Source: Chalara sp. BL73
Lineage: Eukaryota > Ascomycota > Leotiomycetes > Helotiales
Assembly (NCBI GenBank): GCA_918026815.1
Contig: CAKJVC010000010.1
Span: 2,296,501-2,360,500, forward strand
Reading direction: 5' to 3'
Length of the DNA stretch: 64,000 nucleotides
Part shown: positions 22,766 to 33,948 of the stretch, piece after piece
Layout of the letters: the number at the start of each line of letters is the position of its first letter
Position numbering within the stretch: the stretch's first letter is position 1
Translations under genes and position numbers: made by a program
Notes under the pieces: model-generated
The model's input: the letters and a program-made list of their open reading frames with translations, nothing else
Database searches by the model: none
What the model was told of the DNA's origin: nothing

Positions 22766-24105
22766 ATGCGAACCGCCGTCATGTATTGCAAAGCACACCT
22801 CCTTGCCTTGCTTCCGGCACTTCAGCTCGCCACGGCAAACCCGATCGCCTTCCCTCAAGGAAGTACTTCCTGCCCCTCTGAAGCGTTGAGTGAGGCGACT
22901 TGGACCAAACTGGATCTCGATGGTTTCCTCGCGGCTGCCGCACCGAATCTCACCACGAACAATGTCCAGGGGTTCGCTGCTTCGTTAGGAGCACCTAACT
23001 TCTTTTGGTGAGTGCTTAATGAATATAGTGAGATGCTAGGTAATAGGACAATGGACTAACAATTGTTCCCGCAGTGGGCTTGACCAGTTTTGCAACGCTG
23101 GCCAACCTTGTCTCCCAGTCACTCTTCCTGCATGGTAAGCTTGTCTACGATTTATGTCATAGATTTCACCTCAATGTACTTGCACTTTCGGATATCCAGC
23201 TAACTAAGCAATGCAGGTATGGCCTGGTTGCAGTCCAGAACTATAACAGCTACATGAACTCGCTCAATACCGCTGTCTCATTCGCCGCCGCCATTATGTC
23301 CTTAGAGATACCCGCCGTTGTCGCTGACTTCTGGCCCCAACCTGAAGACAATGTTACCCCTTTCAAAGAAGTGCTTTCTATGGTCACCCTTGGCCTGAGC
23401 GCCGTTCCATTCACCGGCGCCCTGGCCAAAGTGAACACTGTTGCTAAGGGGGTTAACACTTTCTTAACTCAGCAAATGAAGCCCCCGCAGGAACCAAATC
23501 TCTTTGTTACATGGAGCGACGTTGGTGTGAGCATCGCTACTGCCGTCAAAGACTACCAATCTACCGTATCGAATTCTCTCCGAAATACCCTTGACGCTGA
23601 GATTAATGATCCAACGTCAGGTATTAATTCCATTTTGGCCGGCGGCGGGTTCTTAGGCGTCGCCCAAAACTTCACACAAGCAGATATGCAATCAAAAGTT
23701 GCTGATAGCATGAAGCTTCGCTCTATCGCCCTCCTACTGCAAGGACAAAAGGCCTACGTCTACAGAGCCACCACCGATTTCTGCGGCAACGGAGATCAGC
23801 CTCCCAAACTCTGCACCTCGGCTACCAATGCCCCGAACAACTTCCAACTGCGAATGGGCGACGACTCAATCGATGGGATCGCTAACACGATGATAACCAA
23901 ATATGGAATCTCCAAGGAAACATTCTTGCAGGGTCCCTCGGATTGCTTCGACGAAAGCGGCGTGCAGTCTTTCACCCCGGATATCTTGCCTCTTGACGCC
24001 ACCGCCAAGTGCATCTTTAACCTTCCGGTGTGCACTTTCAACGCCGATACTTTCCCGGGACGTACTATCCAGGAAAACTGCAGACTGCAGGGACTTGACG
24101 TATAA
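22766..24105 (+). CDS. Secreted protein of unknown function (DUF7872-like)
   Basis: Three exons: 22766-23007, 23075-23134 and 23217-24105; introns of 67 and 82 bp with GTGAGT and GTAAGC donors and CAG acceptors; 396 aa. Both splices restore a smooth reading: CGLDQFCNAGQPCLPVTLPAWYGLVAVQ. The start MRTAVMYCKAHLLALLPALQLATA is a good signal peptide with likely cleavage near the TANP junction. The mature part has paired cysteines (FCNAGQPC, CGNGD..KLC, DCFDES, CIFNLPVCTF, ENCRL) and a long helical hydrophobic middle. The layout matches fungal secreted proteins annotated with DUF7872, from memory and not checked. It is likely exported; role unknown. Coding sequence is intact and GC-richer than the flanks. 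Confidence 0.82.
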
Positions 24106-24457
24106 GCATTTGTGGAGCTTTGGCCACAAGGCACCCACGCTAGGACGGGTCCTTGCACATAGCTAGCCGCACCTCTTATCTTAGTTCTGCGGACGCTGTG
24201 ACACGCTTGTTCCTACCTTTCGCCCATTCCATGCGTCTTGTTGCGCCGAGGGCTCGCGTGGATTGCCCTTTTGAACTCTGCGGTCAAGGGCTAATCATTT
24301 ATAAGTTAGCGGCCCAAGAAGGCACTAGCCTGTTTTTGTAACGTTCGGGGTAGCCTTCGGCTCTGGTGGCAGGGCTTGGGGCTCGCTGGTTGGTGTGGTA
24401 TGTAGAAATAGACTAGACACTGGTTCTTCACCAAGGCGAAAATGTAACAAGTATAAC
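24106..24457. other. 3' flank, no gene seen
   Basis: Short open frames on both strands overlap the 3' end of the secreted-protein gene but show no motifs. Confidence 0.35.
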
Positions 24458-24700
24458 TGTTTGTATCACTCTGTAAGTGATAGTTCTTGGTTTTGATAAC
24501 TTGAAATTGCTCAAGTCGGTACCCACGGGGCACGCAGCACCGCGGTTTCTGCGCAGTGCTGGTATGCTCGTTGCAGGTGGTTGGCTTGTTCTTGTATTGA
24601 TGGTTCTAAGTCTATTGCTACGTACAAGAGTATATGCCTATGTGGTCCGTGCGCCGCGGGGTGTGCTATTCACTCGTACCGACACTACCTGTGCAGAGCT
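24458..24700 (+). mobile_element. Partial LTR of the TGTTTGTATCAC family
   Basis: Starts TGTTTGTATCACTCTGTAAG and carries TTGCTCAAGTCGGTACCCAC, GCGCAGTGCTGGTATGCTCG and GTGCGCCGCGGGGTGTGCTA. The same blocks occur at 27220-27364 and, inverted, in the full-length copy at 49229-49717. The similarity fades after about 24690, so the right end is missing or diverged. The remaining 24701-25159 holds no gene. Confidence 0.75.
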
Positions 24701-25159
24701 GTAAAAGCAAAGAAACAAGCTTTAAGTATCGTTGTACAAGTCGCAATGCATGCCAAGTAATAACTCCCAAACAGCTCTAGAATATCTTTTTGTTTATACC
24801 TATAAGTATACTATTCCTAATCAACCCTCGAGTCTGCCTTTCTGGTTCATCACAATTGGCGTTCCAACATCGCGGGGCAGATTCGGCTCTTATCGGTTGG
24901 TGTCGCCGGGGTGCCATTTGGTTGCCGCAGTTCATGCGTCAACCAACCAAGACGTTGTGCAACACACCAAAAAAAGGGATTTCAATGTGTTGGCAGAGAT
25001 GGGGAAGCCCCACATCTCTGTGAGGCAGTGCGCGATGAAGCTGCAGTCAGAAATTCTGGTAGAGACTTTATATTCGAAGTTGAGCAAACTTCTAACGAAT
25101 GGTGTTTTACTTTTTCTATTCACCAATAATCATCGTTTTGATAAATTGTTTACAAAACT

Positions 25160-27240
25160 ATGGCGGAAATCTTGGGTGTGGTCGCGAGCGGTATTACCGT
25201 AGTTGCGGTAGCAGGCAAAGTCGGCGATCGCTTTGTTAAGTTAAAGAGGCTTCTGAACGAGGTCCAAGACGTGCCAGAAATGATCGCCGCACTGGTGCGC
25301 GATATCGAGATTCTCGAGCCGCTCCTTACCGAAATGGAGAAAGATTTCGATGATATGATGGCAGCTGGCACGGCTACAGGCTCTGCGCAAATCGCCTTAT
25401 CGTACTGCCGACAAGCGATGGCGGATCTGGACACCCTGCTCGAAGATCTGTCTGTCAACCTTACGTCATCACGCAAGCTGAGAAAAGGGAAGGCGAAAAT
25501 GAAAGTCGTGCTTAGGAAAGATGTCTTGGATAAATGCAAGGACCGCCTTTACATGGCGATGCGTTTGCTCGACATGGCGCGAGGTCTGCATTTGCCGGAA
25601 CTTATTGTGCGGCGTCTCCGGTTGGAAAATACAGCAGGTCAACACCGACTTGAGGAGCAATTTCCAGAGACAGCTGAGCAGAAAAGTCAGGCAACCGCAA
25701 AAGTTGCCTGTTTACATCCTATAACAAAAAACACGATTGCGCGAGCCAAAACCTCCAGCTTTGCCCGTTGGGGCTTCGGTGCTCTTGGGAAACTTTCTTG
25801 GCAATATATACAGTATAATGCAGAGTTCGATGAAATAAATTTCAGTAATATTCCCCAATTGATTTCTTTTCTTTATAGCTTACAATGTTTGTAGGTTTCG
25901 ATGCTCAATTGCAGTTTTTTCTGGCCTTTACTCGGAAGGCCTGGGACATTCAAGTGTCAAAAGCAACTTCCGGTTGGAATTTCAACTTTAAACCATATAA
26001 TATTGTACCTGAAGACTCACTCGTTTTAAAATATGCCAAAGAAGGCAATGTTAGCGGAATTCGCGAGCTTTTTTATAATAAGAAAGCTTCTATTTATGAT
26101 CGCGACACTTACGGCTATAGCCTGCTTTGGGTATATAATTCCTTTATATAAGATTAGTAATAGAGGCTGACAAATTGAATTATATAGAATGCTGCATTTC
26201 AAGGGAACCTAGAGCTTATGAACTTCCTCATTACATGGGGACTAGACATTAACGAAGAGCATGATTCCGCGCTCAAAACCCCTCTCCATTGCTTGCTCAA
26301 TTATATGTCATTTTTACATGACGCTAGAAGTGCGCAAGACTTCCTAATTTTAAACAACGCTTACGATACGGATGGGTCGCTGTTTGGTTCAATGGTCCGT
26401 AATCAGCCTTTTTTCATGTACTATGGGCGACTCGTTATTTCGAGCACCGGAATATTCAAAGAAATCCAGCCATTGTTATGGCCTCGCCACTACGAGCTCC
26501 CTATACTAGACCGCTTAGAGCATTTTGATTTCAACGATGGTGGATCTTTTTGGCCGAGGCAGTCAAATGCACGGGCCTTTCGCTACATTCTTCGTGAAGA
26601 TGGTGTGCTCCGAAAGGAAGATGTAGCCGAGCTGCAGCAACATGGGATCAACTTGCTGAATCTGGTTGCCTCTTGCCGACCTCGCTGGAGAGATGATTGC
26701 TCCCCCGAATGGAGAGACCTTTGCCGCGACTTAATTGCAATGACCACGGACCTTAGCTACAATCAAACGGTTACACGAGTTTTATCCCAGGATCTGCCCA
26801 AAGATCTTTCAGGCACTCCTTTAATCTTAGTTATGTCAGAAGGTCGTTGGGGTTGTTCCAACGTGACTAGGTGTATAAAATCCATAAATCGCCGCTTGAA
26901 GTTATGGCTGGAAGATTTATACGCTTGCGGTGTAGACCTGCAGAAGTACGGACGCACAGAGAAAAAAATATTCGTGGACAACGAATGGTTTAGGCACAGA
27001 TGGTTCGGTAATAGGTATTTTATTTACGCCTGGCCTGATCCTAGCCGAGAGACAGCGTTTGGCAGTGTTAAGGTAAAGTTGATTAGCTTTGATATTGGAC
27101 CTAGACCCGAAGATTGGGTCTTTTATTGGGATATGGATGCCGAGAGATACGCCGGTCAGTTTTGGGACTCGATTGAGAATCCGCCGATACAGGTTCCGGG
27201 TTCCTGGGTTGATGATGATTGTTCGTATCAATCTCGCTGA
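25160..27240 (+). CDS. HeLo-like/ankyrin-type fungal protein whose last codons are LTR-derived
   Basis: Exons 25160-25844, 25895-26130 and 26188-27240; introns of 50 and 57 bp; 657 aa; phases match. The first ~60 residues (MAEILGVVASGITVVAVAGK, then PEMIAALVRDIEILEPLL) have the shape of the helical N-terminal domain of fungal STAND proteins (HeLo-like). The middle has FARWGFGALGKLSW, SGWNFNFKPYNIVPEDS and YAKEGNVSGIRELFYNKKASI-YDRDTYGYSLLWNAAFQGNLEL, one or two degenerate ankyrin units. The C-terminal ~330 residues follow a block common in these proteins, ending EDWVFYWDMDAERYAG-FWDSIENPP and PGSWVDDD. The final six codons (CSYQSR) and the TGA are the first bases of an LTR starting at 27220. 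No NACHT is present. Probably expressed and intact; function unknown. Confidence 0.8.
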
Positions 27241-27364
27241 GTGATACTTCTTGTTTCTGATAACTTGTAACTGCTCAAGTCGGTACCGACTTGGCATGTA
27301 GCACCGCGATATTGCGCAGTGCTAGTATGCTCGTTGTAGGTGGTGACTTGTTCTTGATGATACC
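27220..27364 (+). mobile_element. 5' part of an LTR, split by a younger solo LTR
   Basis: Begins TGTTCGTATCAATCTCGCTG inside the end of the ankyrin-type gene and continues with CTGCTCAAGTCGGTACCGAC and GCGCAGTGCTAGTATGCTCG, matching 24458-24700. After the solo LTR at 27365-27582 the similarity appears to resume (TCTAACCTACGTCC..GCGTCGCGGGCTATGTG), so the two are nested. Confidence 0.78.
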
Positions 27365-27582
27365 TGTTCAAATAGAAAGAGTCACGTAGCCTTCAGAGAG
27401 TATAGGGCAAACGAGTATCAATTGCTGAAGGTTATAGAACCTAAACTACAGAAGAGAATCCCTCTACTTATAGGGGTGTGATACCCGCATGTCAACACAC
27501 TGATGCCTACAGGTACCTACTGGTGCCTACAGGTGCCTACAATAGACTTTAGGCATGGTCCTTAGACCTAACCTGCTCAACA
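27365..27582 (+). mobile_element. Solo LTR (TGTT..AACA) with perfect 5-bp target duplication
   Basis: Starts TGTTCAAATAGAAAGAGTC, contains CCTTCAGAGAGTATAGGG and ends ACCTGCTCAACA. ATACC flanks it on both sides (27360-27364 and 27583-27587). A sister copy lies at 35170-35415. It is inserted in the older LTR that starts at 27220. Confidence 0.88.
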
Positions 27583-27587
27583 ATACC

Positions 27588-29164
27588 TCTAACCTACGTC
27601 CGAGCGTCGCGGGCTATGTGATTAATGCGACTTTGGCTGCATACCAAGATACAGCAACCCTTCCTCTAATCTCGTCACTACTATCGGAGTAAGAATAGGC
27701 AACGACCCATTACCTTATGGTCAAAAGTCAAAAATTATTTTCCTCATGGCTCTGTGCTGATGGCCGACCGAATATAGGCCGCTTTGTCTATTAATCTAGG
27801 TCAAAATGTGCTCGGAATTTCTTAATATTGTTTAACAACACCAGATACATGAATGATGGAATTTCAATTTCCTAGAGTAGTATAACGCATATGTAACCCA
27901 TAGACCATGCCTGTTGTAAGCAGCGAGCGAGCCGCTATTCTGATATTATGCGACGCGGATGATCTTTGGTCAGCGTGGTTTCTGCTAATGCCGTTTTGCC
28001 AGTAATAGTGAAGTATTGGCGACAACCGCCCATAGCCTTCCATTGCAATTCCAGATCCCTTATATGCTGCACTTTGCGATAGACTGGAGAAAAAATGGAT
28101 TCTCGTATGATTTCACGTGGCGCTGTAGATATGAAAAAAAGAGGCGATCAAAGTTTTCGGGTTTTGATAATTTTATCCAATAGGCTGCGCTTCTTATGCG
28201 CTCGCCGTTTCTATGACGTGCAACAAATATTGCTATTTACTATCAGTCGACAGAGCAGGTTTGTCACTATCCATGGAGCAGATAACAGGTAGACCTCTGG
28301 CCCCTTCCCTCCTCCCCTTCTTTCTGTCCCGTGTCTTGCCATGCTTGCACTATAAATCAGCGGCTTCATCTTCGACTTTTGCCCGGCTAGCATTGTAAAC
28401 CGTCCAAGGCCCATGCTCAAGGGGCTCCCCTAGCCAATGCTTGAGCATTACACCATGGCTCTCTTGGTCGCTGCCCCTTGAATTTGAACCCGGACCACCG
28501 GAATTGGGTGCAGATGCTTCGTCAGACACCTTTAAGTATTCCTGTAATCATCAATTTGGCAAAGATTAGCAGGCGCGCATCACCTGTGGTGAGATCGTTT
28601 TTGACATTGTTTGGGTAAGCTTTCCTAAGGTTGAACATACCTGCGATTTGGCGCATGTCCTTGGCGTAGCGCCAGTGTAAGAAGTGTTTGCGCTGGTGGT
28701 AGCGTCTTCGTCGGTGGCGGTTTGTCCTTCCTTTGACATGGCGCAAGACAAGGTCTTATATAAGACGAAGTCAGCGTCAGAGTTAGCGGGTAGTCAGAAC
28801 GAGGATACACTGCACGGTTGCGAAATTCCTTTAGATAGAATGGTTAGGAGATGAAAAATCTGGTTAAGCCATCTTGGATGATAATCTATGGTTTGTAATC
28901 TTGAGAACAAATATGTTTCTAGGCGGGGTCCCTGTGAAATGGCCATGTTACCATGCTCACTCTCTTTATAATAAATGTGGCAGATGGCAGAAGCCTTGAA
29001 AATAATATGGAGTTGGAAGCAACTAGTCGACCAGCAACGCTACAAAGTGCCCCAGCGATCATCGGATGTCTGCAAACTTGACATTTAAGGTACCTGGAAA
29101 CGAGGATTTAAGGCTAGTAACTCAGAGGCGGTATGCGCAGAGTGAGCAGTCCACAAGCTGGTGG
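27588..29164. other. Intergenic, no supportable gene
   Basis: Only short open frames without motif. Around 28395-28450 the sequence contains short self-complementary blocks (CCCATGCTCAAGGGGCTCCC and CCAATGCTTGAGCATTAC), but no gene can be named. Confidence 0.4.
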
Positions 29165-29299
29165 ACATTTTGAAGCGAGTGTGATGGTCGGCGCTCTACT
29201 ACAAAGCTACGGATAGAGTGCTTCCAATTACGCATCGAGGTAATGAGGCTCTCCAACAGCCACGTTTTTTCCTGGACGACCCCGCCGCACCCCGCTGAA

Positions 29300-29563
29300 G
29301 GGGGGGATTTTGAAGCGCGAGGGAAAGGGGAGATTTTGTGGAGTACGTGGCGGGCTGGTGGCCATCCAGATCCCGTTGTTCGATGAGCCATTTATCTGGT
29401 AAGTATCTGGTGACAGGGGATAAATTGTAGCGCGAAGCAAGATCACCCAATGGTTCGGGACGGGGGGGATTTCGTAGCGTAATGCAGATGCCTGCTAGTT
29501 TGGCTGCCGATACAGCACGGTCCAATTGCGGAGCTACTCTGGCAGGGGGGTAAATTGTAGCGC
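29300..29563 (+). promoter_or_regulatory. Four direct copies of a GGGG-(A/T)-rich-GTAGCGC motif upstream of the Clr5-TPR gene
   Basis: The copies are GGGGGGGATTTTGAAGCGC (29300-29318), GGGGATAAATTGTAGCGC (29416-29433), GGGGGGGATTTCGTAGCG (29462-29479) and GGGGGGTAAATTGTAGCGC (29545-29563). All have the same orientation and sit 90-350 bp before the first candidate ATG at 29651. A weaker copy, CATTTTGAAGCGAGTG, lies near 29167. Same-strand clustering suggests a transcription-factor array, but a degenerate minisatellite cannot be excluded. Confidence 0.5.
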
Positions 29564-29650
29564 TCGGAAATTGATGACAAGCCGTCCACAGCCTCGCCCC
29601 GTTCACTTTTTCGAACACTGTGAACGAAACCTTATATCTATTCAAGATGG

Positions 29651-32600
29651 ATGCAGTCTCTCTCTACCTCCTTCCTTCTCTCTTCTCGTGCTATCAAATC
29701 CATGTCCCGGCAATCCAACATGGAGCAAGCCACCCCACCAGCGACGGTTGCGACCATGGTCACCACTCAGCCGACTGCTACTCAACATGCTCCTGCTCCC
29801 CTAGATTGGGTGGCACAGCGTGAGAGGATATCGAAATTATACTTGAAGCACTCTGTAAGGGAGGTACGAGCAATTATGGAGCAAGAAGGCTTTTTTGCTA
29901 GGTAAGGTAACCGTCCTCCAAGCTGCTACTCCGTTTTGACGTAGTCCTATAGTGAGAAGCAATACACCAAAAGACTGCAGAAATGGCAAGTGGGGAAGAG
30001 TGTGAAACGCGCACATAAGGATCGCATGATTGGAATACTTCGAAAACGTGAGAAGGAGGGAAAGCGTACAGGATTCAAGTACAATAATGAACCGTATGCC
30101 ACCGCTCAGCTCAACCGCTACATCACGGATGGTAAGCTGGATGAAGACCATCTGATGTCCCTCGAATCATATTCAGGAGGTAACCAAACAGCGTCACACC
30201 CTAGTATAGGAGGCTGACTGACCTGCATCAGAAACACCAAAGCAGATAACTTACTTCACCCCAAAGCTGCCTACCATCACAGCGGAGGCCACCAACAAAA
30301 ATAACATCGAACGACCCGGGAACCACCATTCAATACTCTCAACTTCTTCGTCCTCCGCCGTGGATGGTTTAAGAGATGCTGACCATTCTTCGGACTTTAT
30401 CCTATCCAAATCCCGCAATATTAATCGAGCAACAGCTCCGAAGACAACCTGCTTCAACGCGATTACCGTCGGACAACTCAGCGCAGAGCCTTCAAGTTCT
30501 TATGGTGCTCCGTTGCCTCCTCAATCAGTACTACTATGCCCTTCGACTCGCATGTACCCTCAAGAAATTGTGCCTGAGGAAATTTTGTTAGGGACAAAGG
30601 GGAAAACTAATCCAGAGGAATGTTTCGCGATCGATAAGCGGAAACAAATTGCATCCGCAATGACCCCAGAATCGGTCTGGAGACATGTGCCATCTCTTCC
30701 GGAGACTCCTGGCCCAGCCGATAGGATTGGGAAGCTAAACATTCAACGGCGTGCTCTTGAGATGTACGAAAGGCATTGCGGCAAAAGGATCTACGATCCC
30801 AAGAGACTAGTTGGATTGGCAGATGCGCTCTGGGAGTGCGGCCGCTTTAGTGATGCAGAAGAGCTCGATCGCTTGACCATCGTGCTGTCCGAGCAGACAT
30901 ACGGCTCAAGACACATCTATACCCTACAGCTCAAGGGAAATCTGGCATCTGCAATATGGAGTCAAGGGAGACTGAAAGAGGCTGAAGAGATCGAATCAGA
31001 TGTGGTCAAAACTATGAGACAAGTCCTAGGAGAGCATGACGAATATACTCTGCTCTACATGGGAAATCTAAGTTGCACTTACCGGGAGCAAGGAAGATGG
31101 AAAGAGGCTACTGAACTTTGCCGGGAAGTGGTACAGAAAGCAAGGTCCCATCTTGGCGAGGAGCACGAGGTCACTCTTACTCACATGTACAACCTAGCTC
31201 GGGCATTCTGGATTCAGCACCGCTGGAGTGAAGCAAGGAAACTATTGGTTCAAGTGAGCGAAACAAGGAGAAATCAGTTTGGCTTCGAAGATAAGCATAC
31301 ACTTCGAGCTTACGTAGCTCTCGCCTATACGCTTCATCAGCAAGGAAGTTGGAGCGAAGCTAGAGACTTGGATAATCAGGTCCTGCAAGCAAGAACAGCG
31401 AGATATGAGCACTTGCCCCTGGAAACTTTGAGCTCAATGGATAATCTTGCTGTCCGTCTTTTCGGCCTTGGCCAGTTCCGGGATGCGGAGAGGATTGTTC
31501 GAGAGCTGATCCGTATCCGAACAGAGCTCTTAACAGGCACGCATCCCCACACCCTATCTAGCAAGCAGGATCTCTCCATTATCCTCTACTCTCAGAAAAA
31601 ATATCAGGATGCTGAGCAAATGAGCCGGGAGATCCTCAATATTAGAAAGGAGGTTTTGGGAGATCGTCACCCGGATACCCTAACAACGATGGCAAATCTT
31701 TCATGGTTTCGCTCAAAACGAGTCGGATTGAAGATTATTGAAAAAGAATTCTCCCAAATTCTGGAGCTGAGGCAGTCTACTCTTGGAGAAGAGCACCCTG
31801 ACACGTTGGCATCTCATACGTTTTCAGCGTGGATCCATTCCCAACGAGGGAGGTGGAAAGATGCTGAATTTATTCACATCAAAGTACAAATGATGAGGCA
31901 AAGTGTTTATGGTGATGACAGGCACCCTGATTCGATCGCATCCATCTCCAGCATCGCTGAAATCCTCGGTGGCCAAGGGAAATTGGAAAATGCCGAAAGG
32001 CTTCATAAGAAAGCTTACGAGTTGAGAAAGATGGTACTTGGCGAAGAACACCCAAATACGCTGAGGAGTTTGGGCTCTTTAACGTACTTACTCTCAGGGC
32101 AGGGCCGGCATTTGGAAGCTGAAGCTTTGATTTCCAAGGAAATTACGGGAATGAACAAAATTTTGGATTCAGAGCACCCATTCACGCTGGAGTCTGTTGA
32201 AAGGCTAGCATGGTTGCGAACCAAGCAACAACGATGGAATGATGCTGTGGAACTCTATAGGGGAATCCTGAATGTGAGACAGAGAATACTTGGAGACCAG
32301 CACCAAGATACTATTTCTTCAGTCGCGGACTTAGCTTTGGCGTCTGGTAAGTTAAGCCATTCCTTAGAGGCAGCAGAGCAATTGCACCGCCAAGCTATCG
32401 CGGGGAGAGAAAAGGTCCTTGGATCCGAGCATCCAGACACGCTATCGAGCGTGAATAATCTCGCAGTGTTGCTGCATGACCTCCGCAAGTACGAAGCAGC
32501 AGAGCCATTGTACCGCCAGGCTCTCGCGGGAAGAGAAAAGGTACTCGGAGCCGAGCATCCGGACACGTTATCGAGCGTGAGCAATCTCGCAGTATTGTTA

Positions 32601-33401
32601 AAGGACCTTCGCAAGTACGAAGCAGCAGAGCCACTGTACCGCCAGGCTCTCGCGGGAAAAGAGAAAATGCTTGGACCCGAGCATCCAGACACGCTATCAA
32701 GCGTGAATGACGTCGCAGTGTTGCTGCATGACCTCCGCAAGTACGAAGCAGCAGAGAAATTGTGCCGCCAGGCTTTTGTAAAAAGAGAAAAGGTGCTTGG
32801 ATCCGAGCATCCAGACACGCTATCGAGCGTAAGCAATCTCGCAGCGTTACTGCATGACCTCCGCAAGTACGAAGCAGCAGAGAAATTGTACCGCCAGGCT
32901 TTTGCAGGAAGAAAAAAAGTACTTGGATCCGAGCATCCAGACGCACTATTAAGCGTGAATAATGTCGCATTATTGCTGCATGACCTCCGCAAGTACGAAG
33001 CAGCAGAGCAATTGTGCCGCCAGGCTCTTGCAGGAAGAGAGAAAGTGCTTGGACCCGAGCATCCAGACACACTATTAAGCGTAAGCAATCTCGCAGCGCT
33101 ACTGCATGATCTCCGCAAGTACGAAGCAGCAGAGAAATTGTACCGCCAGGCTCTTGCAGGAAGAGAAAAAGTGCTTGGACCCGAGCATCCAGACACGCTA
33201 TCGAGCGTGAATAATGTCGCAGTGTTGCTGCATGACCTCCACAAGTACGAAGCAGCAGAGCCATTATACCGCCAGGCTCTTGCAGGAAGAGAGAAAGTGC
33301 TTGGAGCCGAGCATCCAGACACACTATTAAGCGTGAGCAATCTCGCAGTGTTGTTAAAGGACCTTCGCAAGTACGAAGCGGCAAAGCCATTGTACTGCTA
33401 G
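29651..33401 (+). CDS. Clr5-domain protein with tetratricopeptide repeats
   Basis: Exons 29651-29901, 29953-30179 and 30232-33401, introns of 51 and 52 bp, 1215 aa. The first intron falls inside the Clr5 domain and its removal gives WVAQRERISKLYLKHSVREV...EGFFASEKQYTKRLQKW (about residues 51-100), the Clr5 pattern of a short N-terminal DNA-binding-like module. ATGs at 29702 or 29720 (better Kozak) are alternative starts. From about residue 190 the protein is TPR, first diverged units (EAEEIESDVVKTMRQVLGEHDEYTLL) and then eight near-identical 42-residue units (871-1206) of the kinesin-light-chain/TPR_10-12 style: YEAAEPLYRQALAGREKVLG-EHPDTL. The frame ends at a TAG that replaces the Gln of a ninth unit (LYC-stop for LYRQ). 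The protein may bind a ligand through the TPR groove; the Clr5 role here is inferred from other fungal architectures. Four direct repeats lie upstream. Confidence 0.87.
32364..33401 (+). repeat. High-identity TPR array, eight 126-bp units plus a truncated ninth
   Basis: Every 126 bp from 32364 encodes xEAAExLxRQAxAGREKVLG followed by xEHPDTLSSVxNLAVLLxDLRK. Copies differ mostly at unit positions 6 (Q/P/K), 8 (H/Y/C), 12 (I/L/F), 21 (S/A/P), 29 (S/L), 31-33 (NNL, SNL, NDV, NNV) and 38 (H/K). The regularity also opens two long antisense frames (371 and 351 codons), which are shadows. Confidence 0.93.
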
Positions 33402-33948
33402 GCTTTTGCGGGAAGAGAAAAGGTGCTTGGATCTGGGCATCCAGATACACTCACTAGCCTCGGCGGCTTAGACTCTTCACTTTCAATGCAAGGTGAGAAT
33501 GAGGACGCCGAAAAGTTATGCCGACAGGCATTAGCCGGAAGGCAAAAGGTATTAGGAGATGATCACTTAGACAAGCTAGATAGTTTCGTTAGTCTGCTAG
33601 AGCGGTTGGATGGAAAAGGAGAGTAGAGGCGGAGATGCTTTACAGGAGAGTATTAGTAGGAAGGGCAAGATCTTAGGGCAAGGCCACCCGAGTACGCTCG
33701 ACTGCATCTCTCTAGCCGGCCTAGTGCTAGCGATACGGTATCAATGCGAAGCAGCGCAACATTTCCTGAGACAAGCATTAGCAGGAAAGGAGAAGGTGCT
33801 AGGAGAAACAGATGAAGGTACGGTAGAGAGCATGGCGGAACTGGTGTTAGTACTTGGTCAGCAAGGTCAGCATGAAGAGGCAGAGCAGCTCTACGAACGC
33901 GCTTTGCTAGCAAGAGCGAATGGCCATGCATACTCTTTAGTTGGCTAG
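33402..33948 (+). pseudogene. Disabled C-terminal extension of the TPR array
   Basis: Directly after the TAG the same frame continues with AFAGREKVLGSGHPDTLTSL and EDAEKLCRQALAGRQKVLG up to a TAG near 33625. A short piece then reads VEAEMLYRRVLVGRA in a second frame, and a third frame reads ILGQGHPSTLDCISLAGL, FLRQALAGKEKVLGE and EEAEQLYERALLARA to the stop at 33946-33948. So three or four further TPR units exist but are cut off by one nonsense codon and two frameshifts. The nonsense change (CAG to TAG) is C-to-T in CpA context. Confidence 0.85.

Noticed and set aside
28470..28520. tRNA-like B-box (GGTTCAAATTC on the minus strand)
   Set aside because: No matching A-box, acceptor stem or anticodon arm could be drawn around it.
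32255..33450. Two long antisense open frames (371 and 351 codons) with regular repeats
   Set aside because: They follow the 126-bp periodicity of the sense TPR array and exist only because the repeat lacks stops on the other strand. The sense frame has the family motifs.
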